Positions 14,098 through 19,680 of a stretch of 20,466 bases of DNA are shown one piece after another. Both the position numbers and the translations under genes were made by a program. The notes under the pieces are model-generated. The model was given only the letters and a program-made list of their open reading frames with translations, was not told the DNA's origin and ran no database searches. The DNA is taken from assembly GCA_020428615.1 (NCBI GenBank), contig JAGQMO010000023.1:1-20466 (forward strand), written 5' to 3'. This DNA is from Patescibacteria group bacterium. GTDB lineage: Bacteria > Patescibacteriota > Minisyncoccia > Phycocordibacterales > UBA1006. Numbering within the stretch: position 1 is the stretch's first letter; each line of letters starts with the position of its first letter.

Positions 14098-14257
14098 CTT
14101 GTTTTTATTTCTCTACTCTAAGATAGAAAACTTTACGATTAAACTTGATGCCCAGGCCTGCACCAAATACGTGAAGTTCCCTACATCACCGCCAGTGTAC
14201 CACAACTCATAAAAATACCATAGGATATCTTTTCACGCTTGTACTATAGAAACACCG

Positions 14258-14767
14258 CTATATGTTCCGGCTATCGTACGCCCAATGCAACAATGCTTGG
14301 CGTTGACGAGGTCGACATGACCAATCGCCAGGAGCACAATTATTATACACCTGGGTACCGTGTCGCCGAAAGGCACGCCATCGTTTAATCTGACGCGCAT
14401 CTTCTTTAGGAATTCTCCTGCCAAGATAGTACCTGCAATACCATTGAAACCAACCGCGAGGATCATCAGGATAAATCCAACCTTTCTTTTGCCACACTGA
14501 CAACGGTTGACTTGCGGAAACATTAAAGAAATTAAACTCTTTATGTTTGTGACCATCTGAGGATAGTCGTGCATTCTTGAACCAACTTTTTGGAAATTCA
14601 TCAGGAATGAATTTGCCAAAGTACGCACCACCAAAAACACCGAGTTTAAGCATCTCTTCTGGGGTTACATCAGGTTTAAAATCAGGATGAAAATTAGCAC
14701 CAACAGGTTCAGTTAATTCATAGGTATATCCTGGTTGCATACTTTCGTTTGTAACAATAGTTTTCAT
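14258..14767 (-). CDS. Widely conserved protein of unknown function
   Basis: A 169-residue soluble protein. The segment NVSASQPLSVWQKKGWIYPD, then DPRGWFQWYCRYYLGRRIP and RQIKRWRAFRRH, ending CAPGDWSCRPRQRQALLHWAYDSR, belongs to a family that I recall from many bacteria and also fungi, highly conserved in these motifs but without a known function. It is rich in Trp, Arg and Tyr with two late Cys residues, suggesting a nucleic-acid or nucleotide-binding surface; that is inference. TGATATACT lies 6 nt before the ATG (14774-14782), so the mRNA is probably leaderless. The terminator of the VIT gene is directly upstream. Confidence 0.75.
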   Translation of the reverse strand: MKTIVTNESMQPGYTYELTEPVGANFHPDFKPDVTPEEMLKLGVFGGAYFGKFIPDEFPKSWFKNARLSSDGHKHKEFNFFNVSASQPLSVWQKKGWIYPDDPRGWFQWYCRYYLGRRIPKEDARQIKRWRAFRRHGTQVYNNCAPGDWSCRPRQRQALLHWAYDSRNI

Positions 14768-14773
14768 ATAAAA

Positions 14774-14782
14774 AGTATATCA
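14774..14782 (-). promoter_or_regulatory. Extended -10 promoter of the conserved unknown gene
   Basis: TGATATACT on the minus strand; 6 nt separate it from the ATG, placing +1 on the A of AUG. Confidence 0.55.
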
Positions 14783-14788
14783 AAAAAA

Positions 14789-14812
14789 ACAACCATCTCG
14801 AGAGACAGTTGT
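14789..14812 (-). terminator. Terminator of the VIT-family gene
   Basis: ACAAC pairs with GTTGT, extended inward by two wobble pairs and TCT/AGA. On the minus strand it is followed by eight T. Confidence 0.75.
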
Positions 14813-14813
14813 A

Positions 14814-15332
14814 TCAGGCAATACCACGGAGAAAGTATCCGACCATAAATGAAATACATGCCGCAATAGTACCAACAATCACGGTACGTACAATATTCTC
14901 AAAACGAGATGCACGAGCGACACGTGCCCCTATGTACCCAATCAAAACAAAGGCAAAAAATGCTGCAGCCATTGAAGCATAAATATCTACCCCTATAAAC
15001 TTTGGAATAAAAACACTCAATCCAAACGGAATAACCGGCAAGAGCCCAATGGCAACAAACGAACCAAAGGTCACGAAACCTTTTTTAATTGGTGTTTTGC
15101 CTTCATTGTCATGTCCGTCTCCGTTCATTTGAGCTTCTGAAATTGACGAGAGGTATTCGCTTGAACCCATTGACCATGCATCGGCAAGTACGTTGGCAAG
15201 ACCAAGAATGAGAATAACTCCTGAAGAAAGACCGGCACCAACAGCTCCGGTAATAATCGCAACGGTCGTAACAACGCCATCAACTGAACCGTACACAAAT
15301 TCAGGTAAGTATCTATGTATAATCTTTTTCAT
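14814..15332 (-). CDS. VIT family (VIT1/CCC1) iron/manganese transporter
   Basis: A 172-residue membrane protein. The start YLPEFVYGSVDGVVTTVAIITGAVGAGLSSGVILILGLANVLADAWSM is diagnostic for the VIT/CCC1 family: TM1 carries the conserved Asp18 (GSVDG) and TM2 carries A-N-x-L-A-D-A-x-S-M. A short cytosolic segment with acidic and His residues (SEAQMNGDGHDNEGKTP, 66-82) replaces the larger metal-binding loop of plant VIT1, and three more helices follow. The family moves Fe2+ or Mn2+ out of the cytosol in exchange for protons. It lies 28 nt downstream of a gene for a metal-ligand-rich anchored protein, separated only by a small UUCG-loop hairpin, so read-through co-expression is likely. Confidence 0.9.
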   Translation of the reverse strand: MKKIIHRYLPEFVYGSVDGVVTTVAIITGAVGAGLSSGVILILGLANVLADAWSMGSSEYLSSISEAQMNGDGHDNEGKTPIKKGFVTFGSFVAIGLLPVIPFGLSVFIPKFIGVDIYASMAAAFFAFVLIGYIGARVARASRFENIVRTVIVGTIAACISFMVGYFLRGIA

Positions 15333-15341
15333 AATAAAAAA

Positions 15342-15353
15342 AGCGCGAACGCT
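15342..15353 (-). terminator. Small UUCG-loop terminator before the VIT gene
   Basis: On the minus strand AGCG-TTCG-CGCT is followed by TTTTTTATT. The stem is only 4 bp with a stable tetraloop and lies 9 nt before the VIT start, so it may attenuate rather than fully end transcription. Confidence 0.5.
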
Positions 15354-15360
15354 AATTTTA

Positions 15361-16044
15361 TTATTCTATCACAAGTTCTACGTTTGTCTCTGCATCGACA
15401 TCACCTTCAACCATAGTAGTATCACCATCATCGGTAGTACCTTCCTCCATAGTGTCGTCAGAGTGATCCATCATCATAGTATCATCCTCCATCATTACAT
15501 CATGATCGTCATCCATCATAGTATCGTCATCATCATGCATTGCTTCATCTTCTTCCATATGATCATCATCCATCATCATTTCTTCTTCCATAGCATCTCC
15601 TTCTGCTTCAATGGTAACCTGCAAATCAACGAATGCACCCTCCAATTCATCAAGAGCTACAACAACATCAAGACCTGATTCTGCTTCGAGCTCAGCACTT
15701 AAGTTTGAAACTGAATCGCTCAACGCTGCGAGTTCCGTTTGAGTACGGCTTGATGTTTTTCCTGAACGTTTTTGAATACGAGCTTGAAAGTCATTCAAAG
15801 CAGTAACCGCTGCTTGTACTCCTGCTTGCGTCTGTAAATTGAGATTTGCGCGAACAGTAGCAAATGTTGTTTGAGCATCAACAGCGAGTTCCTCAGTCAC
15901 GGTCTCATCAATTTCTTGTTGCATCTCTGAATTTACCTTGTGTTTGGTACCATTGTAAACTGCATATCCACCCAATCCGATTACAGCGATAATAATAATT
16001 GCGGCTATAATTCCTAGCCCTTTTTGTGTATTGTTATATGTCAT
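15361..16044 (-). CDS. Membrane-anchored protein with Asp/Met/His-rich tail
   Basis: A 227-residue protein from the ATG at 16044 (a TTG three codons upstream would add residues). A signal anchor (about 10-33 of the long form) is followed by a helical, probably coiled-coil region rich in Ala, Gln and Leu (about 45-150), resembling the DUF5667-type or stalk-like domains of CPR surface proteins. Then comes a low-complexity tail (about 153-215) built of short units such as MMMDDDHMEED, DDTMMDDDHD and DTMMMDHSDD. Asp, Glu, His and Met are classic ligands for divalent metal ions, and the next gene is a VIT metal transporter, so extracytoplasmic metal binding or buffering is a reasonable inference. 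An extended -10 lies 40 nt upstream. Confidence 0.75.
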   Translation of the reverse strand: MTYNNTQKGLGIIAAIIIIAVIGLGGYAVYNGTKHKVNSEMQQEIDETVTEELAVDAQTTFATVRANLNLQTQAGVQAAVTALNDFQARIQKRSGKTSSRTQTELAALSDSVSNLSAELEAESGLDVVVALDELEGAFVDLQVTIEAEGDAMEEEMMMDDDHMEEDEAMHDDDDTMMDDDHDVMMEDDTMMMDHSDDTMEEGTTDDGDTTMVEGDVDAETNVELVIE

Positions 16045-16060
16045 AATTTTCAATAAATAA

Positions 16061-16078
16061 ATGGTATGGTCTTACCAT
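16061..16078 (-). promoter_or_regulatory. Operator-like inverted repeat in the leader of the Asp/Met/His-rich gene
   Basis: ATGGTA and TACCAT separated by 6 nt, at or just after the expected transcription start. It could be a repressor site or a small RNA hairpin. Confidence 0.4.
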
Positions 16079-16083
16079 GTGCA

Positions 16084-16092
16084 ATTATAGCA
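16084..16092 (-). promoter_or_regulatory. Extended -10 promoter of the Asp/Met/His-rich gene
   Basis: TGCTATAAT on the minus strand, a perfect extended -10. Expected +1 near 16077. Confidence 0.6.
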
Positions 16093-16103
16093 TAAATTTT
16101 TCC

Positions 16104-16421
16104 TTAAAAAGAATAGCGAATGGTGGAGAAATTTTTAATGTATCCTTGTGCATCAACATGAATACCTTCTTGTTCATATAATTTTCTCCTCGCATTATCA
16201 TGATGTTCGCTCGTCCAAATTCTACCCCCGCTATACACGATTCGATGCCATGGGATATTAGTGTGCCCATTTTTGTGTGCTCTAGCTAAAATTCCCGAAA
16301 CACTGCGTGCAGCTTGACCACTACCCCCAGAGACTCGTGCAATATCTCCGTAGGTCGCAACCCGACCAGACGGAATTGACAGTGCCGCTTCGAGCACACG
16401 CTGACTGAATGTCGTATCCAT
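16104..16421 (-). CDS. Alkyltransferase-like protein (ATL), MGMT family without the reactive Cys
   Basis: A 105-residue protein matching the DNA-binding domain of O6-alkylguanine-DNA alkyltransferases: IPSGRVATYGDIARVSG (16-32), helix AARSVSGILARAHKNG with the Arg finger (Arg39), and IPWHRIVYSGGRI (56-68). The acceptor Cys of the PCHR motif is replaced by Trp58 (PWHR), the hallmark of ATL proteins, which bind O6-alkylguanine and flip it without transferring the alkyl group, handing lesions to nucleotide excision repair. It follows metK by 13 nt but has its own extended -10 (TGATATAGT, 16429-16437) 7 nt before the ATG. Confidence 0.93.
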   Translation of the reverse strand: MDTTFSQRVLEAALSIPSGRVATYGDIARVSGGSGQAARSVSGILARAHKNGHTNIPWHRIVYSGGRIWTSEHHDNARRKLYEQEGIHVDAQGYIKNFSTIRYSF

Positions 16422-16428
16422 AATAAAA

Positions 16429-16437
16429 ACTATATCA
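16429..16437 (-). promoter_or_regulatory. Extended -10 promoter of the ATL gene
   Basis: TGATATAGT on the minus strand, overlapping the metK stop codon and 7 nt from the ATG. Confidence 0.5.
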
Positions 16438-17358
16438 CAACGAGGTAATATAGTTCTGAATTCCTGTCATGCTCGTATCAAAATCATCAAGGGTATAGGG
16501 TGTACCGTCAACATACGCAATGGATTGAACCGCATCTGAAACACCTATAGCATAGGCAAGTTCTACACGTACTTCACGAGCACCCTGTTGTTTCAACAAT
16601 GTTTGGGCAATGTGTCGTGCGTACATCGCGCCACTACGATCAACTTTTGTCCAATCTTTGCCTGAAAATGCACCGCCACCAACAGGTACACGCGGACCGT
16701 AGCTATCAACAACAATCTTTCGTCCGGTCAGACCGGTATCCGCATCAAATCCTCCAACACTCCACTCTCCTGCGGGATTCAATAGACACTCAACAGTATC
16801 ACTGATAGAAAAACTATTCTTGGTAAGCCAATCATTCACATGATTTTGCAGTTCTTCAGTTTTTGAATGTTGAAAACTTGCGACAATAACAGTAATTTCG
16901 TGCTTGTTGTTGATAGTAATTTGTGTCTTGCCGTCATACGGATAGAGAGCGTAGAGGTACTCACAGAGTGATCGTGCAAGGTAATATTCCTGAGGCACCA
17001 TGTCTTCATTGTGGTTACACGCATACCCCACAACGATTCCCTGATCGCCTGCTCCACCCTCATCAACCCCGTGGGCAATTTCAGGAGATTGTTGAACGAG
17101 GTTAATCGCAATGTCATAATTATCGCTTCCGATAATTTCAATAATAATGTTTCGTATATCTTTGTCACTGAGTTTTCCTCGGCTCGTAACCTCACCAAGA
17201 ACGTAGATGTGTCCGTGACCTCCCATTACTTCAACTGCCACTCGACTGTACGGATCTTGATCGCAAAAAGCTTGTAATATTCTATCCGAAATGCGATCGC
17301 ATATTTTGTCGGGATGTCCGGGCGATACGTACTCTGCTGTAAATGTTTGTTCTGTCAT
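16435..17358 (-). CDS. metK: S-adenosylmethionine synthetase, short form
   Basis: A 307-residue MetK. Catalytic and binding motifs are intact: GHPDK (14-18), GAGDQG (102-107), TGLTGRK (208-214), GGGAFSGKD (227-235) and KVDRS (238-242). It makes SAM from methionine and ATP. Bacterial MetK is usually about 380-400 residues; here several loops are shorter and the C-terminus ends after DFDTSMTGIQNYITSL, without the usual L-x-P-I-Y and Y-G-H-F-G-R tail. No continuation is seen in another frame, because the next promoter and gene follow directly. The stop is TGA. Expression is probably controlled by the SAM-type riboswitch upstream. Confidence 0.94.
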   Translation of the reverse strand: MTEQTFTAEYVSPGHPDKICDRISDRILQAFCDQDPYSRVAVEVMGGHGHIYVLGEVTSRGKLSDKDIRNIIIEIIGSDNYDIAINLVQQSPEIAHGVDEGGAGDQGIVVGYACNHNEDMVPQEYYLARSLCEYLYALYPYDGKTQITINNKHEITVIVASFQHSKTEELQNHVNDWLTKNSFSISDTVECLLNPAGEWSVGGFDADTGLTGRKIVVDSYGPRVPVGGGAFSGKDWTKVDRSGAMYARHIAQTLLKQQGAREVRVELAYAIGVSDAVQSIAYVDGTPYTLDDFDTSMTGIQNYITSL

Positions 17359-17395
17359 AAAAAAATAAAAGTATATTAAGTGATTAATATACTTT
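17359..17395 (-). terminator. Intrinsic terminator hairpin in the metK leader
   Basis: In the RNA AAAGUAUAUUAA pairs with UUAAUAUACUUU (12 bp, loop UCAC), followed by UAUUUUUUU that runs straight into the AUG. It is an attenuator rather than an end-of-gene terminator. Its first 5 nt are also the last 5 nt of riboswitch stem P1. Confidence 0.75.
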
Positions 17396-17506
17396 CATCG
17401 ATTGTCTAGATGGTGTCATCATGCATGATAGGAGCACCATGTACGCATTGCGCAGGTTGCCGACAGGTCACAGAGTCATGTCTCTCGCTGTTCTCTCGAT
17501 GAAAGT
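17391..17506 (-). ncRNA. SAM-I/IV-clan riboswitch aptamer upstream of metK
   Basis: P1 is a perfect 11-bp stem (17506-17496 with 17401-17391). The conserved core of the SAM-I/SAM-IV clan is present: UCGGCAACC (GGCAACC at 17461-17455), a P3 stem (ACC, GCGC/GCGU, GGU) and then GGUGCU (17438-17433). P2 can be drawn as ACAG/CUGU plus AGAG/CUCU capped by ACAUGA, and that loop can pair with UCAUG in the segment after P3, matching the clan's pseudoknot. The family binds SAM and normally represses SAM synthesis or methionine genes. The position directly before metK supports the call. Which clan member it is cannot be decided by eye. Confidence 0.78.
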
Positions 17507-17513
17507 TAGTTAT

Positions 17514-17519
17514 ATTATA
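17514..17519 (-). promoter_or_regulatory. -10 box of the riboswitch-metK transcript
   Basis: A consensus TATAAT on the minus strand; the expected +1 near 17507 coincides with the first base of P1. Confidence 0.6.
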
Positions 17520-17543
17520 CACTTTTTTCAATGTTTCAAATAT

Positions 17544-17572
17544 TTGACTAATGAATTGATAATAGTTAAAAT
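17544..17572 (+). promoter_or_regulatory. Promoter of the 187-aa orphan gene
   Basis: TTGACT (17544-17549), a 17-nt spacer and TAAAAT (17567-17572), 16 nt before the ATG at 17589. The only clear -35/-10 pair that I found in the window. Confidence 0.7.
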
Positions 17573-17588
17573 TTCAAAAAATCTTACA

Positions 17589-18152
17589 ATGAAGGAACTG
17601 ATAAAATTATTCCGCGAATACAATATTATCTACAGTATTTCAGAACGAAAAGAAAAAGGTACTATTGTCCAAAAAATTTTAATCACTGCCCCACATCCAG
17701 AACCAACATCTCATATTGAGTTATTTGAAAATGGTGAGTATTTTACCTACGTGTTTTCAATCATGTCTGAATTGGAACACTATCGTCTAGAGGCGTGCAC
17801 TTTGTTTCACCATCACTACTTACTCGATATTGAGGATACTGAGCACATCGATGCATTACCTGCTAACTTGTACCAGTTGAACGACCCATTTTGTGATTAC
17901 GATATTATTTTTGATGATAATGAGATCGAATCAGTAATTATTAACGAACCAAATGGTGACATCATCATCATGGAACACGCTTTGATTACACCAGAGAACA
18001 TCATTTCAGTTCAACTCATGATTGAGAACGAGCACGAACATAACTCGTTGACTCAATCGCTCGTACAATATTTTCAATACACGAGAGATGATGGCATTAT
18101 GTGGCTTGAAATTCCACTCAACATGTTTCAAACTGTTGTATTTGAGACCTAA
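17589..18152 (+). CDS. Hypothetical acidic protein
   Basis: A 187-residue soluble protein that I do not recognise. It begins MKELIKLFREYNIIYSISERKEKG and is strongly acidic and His-containing (HHHYLLDIEDTEHIDALP, DYDIIFDDNEIE, ENEHEHNS). The frame stays open upstream to 17421, but that extension is antisense to the metK riboswitch and its promoter, and the TTGACT/TAAAAT promoter lies inside it, so the ATG at 17589 is the better start. It is monocistronic with a strong hairpin after the stop. No membrane segment or catalytic motif is visible. Confidence 0.7.
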   Translation: MKELIKLFREYNIIYSISERKEKGTIVQKILITAPHPEPTSHIELFENGEYFTYVFSIMSELEHYRLEACTLFHHHYLLDIEDTEHIDALPANLYQLNDPFCDYDIIFDDNEIESVIINEPNGDIIIMEHALITPENIISVQLMIENEHEHNSLTQSLVQYFQYTRDDGIMWLEIPLNMFQTVVFET

Positions 18153-18178
18153 AGAGGGCTATCAAAAGATAGCCCTCT
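18153..18178 (+). terminator. Terminator of the 187-aa orphan gene
   Basis: A perfect 11-bp stem (18153-18163 with 18168-18178), loop AAAA, followed by a modest T-rich tail. Confidence 0.75.
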
Positions 18179-18301
18179 ATTGTTATATAAGGGCTTTGCA
18201 TTTCTTAAAAAACGTGAAATAATTCCGGTATCAGAGCCGGCGTACTCTGTGTTCTATTCGCAATTAGTTTATTTTTTATTTCGTTTGAAATGATAACTAT
18301 C

Positions 18302-18433
18302 ATGACATACCTAGATCTTTTAGAGCTTCCATTTGGTCTCTTTGCATTCTCATATGACGAAGATGACTCATGGGAAAGTGATGATGATTACGAAGATGAG
18401 GACGGTGATGAAGACGACGGAGACGACTGGTAA
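18302..18433 (+). CDS. 43-residue acidic microprotein
   Basis: A short frame, ATG to TAA. The first 17 residues (MTYLDLLELPFGLFAFS) are hydrophobic with an LPFGLFAF core; the remaining 26 are almost all Asp and Glu with three aromatic residues and end GDDW. Support for a real gene comes from the isolated position between two terminators, the 20-bp hairpin starting one base after its stop codon, and the non-random composition. A small palindrome (ATGATA-AC-TATCAT, 18290-18303) overlaps the start. Highly acidic tails bind divalent cations or basic proteins, and the neighbours encode a metal transporter and its regulator, but function is unknown. Confidence 0.5.
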   Translation: MTYLDLLELPFGLFAFSYDEDDSWESDDDYEDEDGDEDDGDDW

Positions 18434-18434
18434 G

Positions 18435-18480
18435 AACTCATAAGAAAAACCGCAAAGTTATGCGGTTTTTCTTATGAGTT
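18435..18480. terminator. Long bidirectional terminator between the microprotein and the ZIP gene
   Basis: A perfect 20-bp stem (18435-18454 with 18461-18480) with loop AAGTTA. Its core is AAAAACCGCA/TGCGGTTTTT, so either strand ends in a T tract. Confidence 0.85.
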
Positions 18481-19232
18481 TATTCAAGACCTAATAGAAG
18501 CATCATTGCACCAATTCCAATGATAATCGCAAACAATTGTAGGAACGAGTGCTTTACGCGCGTCATCTTGTGCATTTCTGGAATGAGGTCACTCATAGCA
18601 ATGTAGATGAATCCGCCAGCAGCAAATGGTAAGAGCAAAACCGCGAGCAATTCGCTCGCATTACCGAGTACGAGCGCGAGTCCTGTTCCGAAAACAGCAA
18701 TAATCGCTGAGACAAAATTCAACCACAGTGCTCGCTTGACCGTATATCCCGAGTGCATGAGAATACCAAAGTCACCAATCTCCTGCGGAATCTCGTGGAG
18801 GATAATCGCAATTGTGGTTGCAATCCCAACCTCAACACCAGCGAGGTAGCTCACTCCAATAATGAGACCATCAATGAAATTATGTACACCGTCAGAAACC
18901 AACACCATTTTGCCAACTGGGTGCACTTTTTCTTTTTCTTCATCATCAATGTGATGGTGGTGCCAGTGGAGGAACTTTTCAAGAATGAAGAATATTAAGA
19001 TACCGGCGATAATGGCAATGGACAACTGAGTAGGATTACCAAAAACTTCAAATGCTTCGGGAATGAGGTGAATGAACGCATCTCCCAAGAGCGCACCAAC
19101 GGCGAGCGAAACGAGGAGAAAAATATACTTGCGAAGGATGACCTCTTTCAACGAAAGTGTAAACACACCAAACAAAGAAACAAGACTGACAACCAGAACG
19201 CTGATAATTGAATAGAAATAAATTGAAATCAT
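18480..19232 (-). CDS. ZIP family divalent metal transporter
   Basis: A 250-residue protein of about eight helices. The ZIP metal-site signatures are present in two consecutive helices: SDGVHNFIDGLIIG (His117, Asn118, Asp121) and IILHEIPQEIGDFG (His146, Glu147, Glu151). A His-rich cytosolic loop (HWHHHHIDDEEKEKVH, 89-104) sits between TM3 and TM4, as in many ZIPs. Closest in style to the ZIP subfamily that carries zinc and sometimes iron or manganese into the cytosol. It starts 18 nt after fur and is probably co-transcribed with it, so the Fur-family protein likely controls this uptake system. Confidence 0.93.
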   Translation of the reverse strand: MISIYFYSIISVLVVSLVSLFGVFTLSLKEVILRKYIFLLVSLAVGALLGDAFIHLIPEAFEVFGNPTQLSIAIIAGILIFFILEKFLHWHHHHIDDEEKEKVHPVGKMVLVSDGVHNFIDGLIIGVSYLAGVEVGIATTIAIILHEIPQEIGDFGILMHSGYTVKRALWLNFVSAIIAVFGTGLALVLGNASELLAVLLLPFAAGGFIYIAMSDLIPEMHKMTRVKHSFLQLFAIIIGIGAMMLLLGLE

Positions 19233-19250
19233 AGAAATTATAGATGAATA

Positions 19251-19589
19251 CTAACGACATTTATGACACACTCCTCTAAAGAGCACATCGGTAATAACGT
19301 ATTTGCCAATGGGTAGTGGTCGCGATAATTGCTCTACCTCATCAACCAAACCACAGTTGGTGCATACAAAGTGATCGTGCTGGTCGTGTTCGTTCGCCAT
19401 TTCATACATGACGGTATCCTTTCCGAGCACAACCCGTTTGATCGTACCTGCGGCAACGAGTTGCTCAACATTTCGGTAGATGGTCGAGTAATCCGCGCCT
19501 TTGATTTTTGTGTGGATGTCGGCAATGCTCAAAAGATGGTTGTTCTTCAAGAGCGCGACAATTTTGTTTTTATAAATATTAGTTCTCAT
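19251..19589 (-). CDS. Fur family metalloregulator (Zur/Fur-like)
   Basis: A 112-residue protein from the ATG at 19589; a longer frame to 19664 exists but would read through the operator palindrome and into the next terminator. The winged-helix domain spans about 1-62 with the recognition helix GADYSTIYRNVEQLVAAG (31-48). The metal-binding part contains NEHDQHDHFVCTNCG (67-80) and GVCHKCR (106-112), giving two Cys pairs (76/79 and 108/111) for the structural zinc. It is first in a fur-zip unit; the paired ZIP transporter argues for zinc (Zur) or manganese sensing rather than classical iron sensing. Confidence 0.92.
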   Translation of the reverse strand: MRTNIYKNKIVALLKNNHLLSIADIHTKIKGADYSTIYRNVEQLVAAGTIKRVVLGKDTVMYEMANEHDQHDHFVCTNCGLVDEVEQLSRPLPIGKYVITDVLFRGVCHKCR

Positions 19590-19591
19590 AG

Positions 19592-19616
19592 TATTATGCA
19601 AACTACTTGCATAATA
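19592..19616 (-). promoter_or_regulatory. Perfect palindromic operator at the fur-zip promoter
   Basis: TATTATGCAA-ACTAC-TTGCATAATA: 10-bp perfect arms and a 5-nt spacer, ending 2 nt before the fur start codon. TATATT and CATAAT hexamers on the minus strand overlap it, so binding would block transcription. The core TGCAA-n5-TTGCA has the 5-n5-5 geometry described for the Fur-family regulator Nur, not the classical Fur box. Autoregulation of fur-zip is the natural reading. Confidence 0.75.
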
Positions 19617-19652
19617 TATACCCTCCCCAGAAAAAAGTAAAGTGTCTCTCAC

Positions 19653-19680
19653 AACAAAAACCACACATGTGGTTTTTGTT
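19653..19680. terminator. Terminator of the aldo/keto reductase gene
   Basis: A perfect 12-bp stem (19653-19664 with 19669-19680), loop ACAT, containing AAAAACC/GGTTTTT. It overlaps the reductase stop codon. Confidence 0.8.

Noticed and set aside
14118..14257. Possible riboswitch in the gap before the zinc-ribbon gene
   Set aside because: A TGATG/CATCA pairing can be drawn but no known aptamer core fits; a weak TGGTACACT box is the only other signal.
15193..15678. Plus-strand frame with His-rich low-complexity sequence
   Set aside because: It is the antisense reading of the Asp/Met/His-rich tail (GAT/ATG repeats read as ATC/CAT) and of the VIT gene.
17421..17588. N-terminal extension of the 187-aa orphan gene
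   Set aside because: It is antisense to the metK riboswitch and contains the gene's own promoter; the extra residues do not look like protein sequence.
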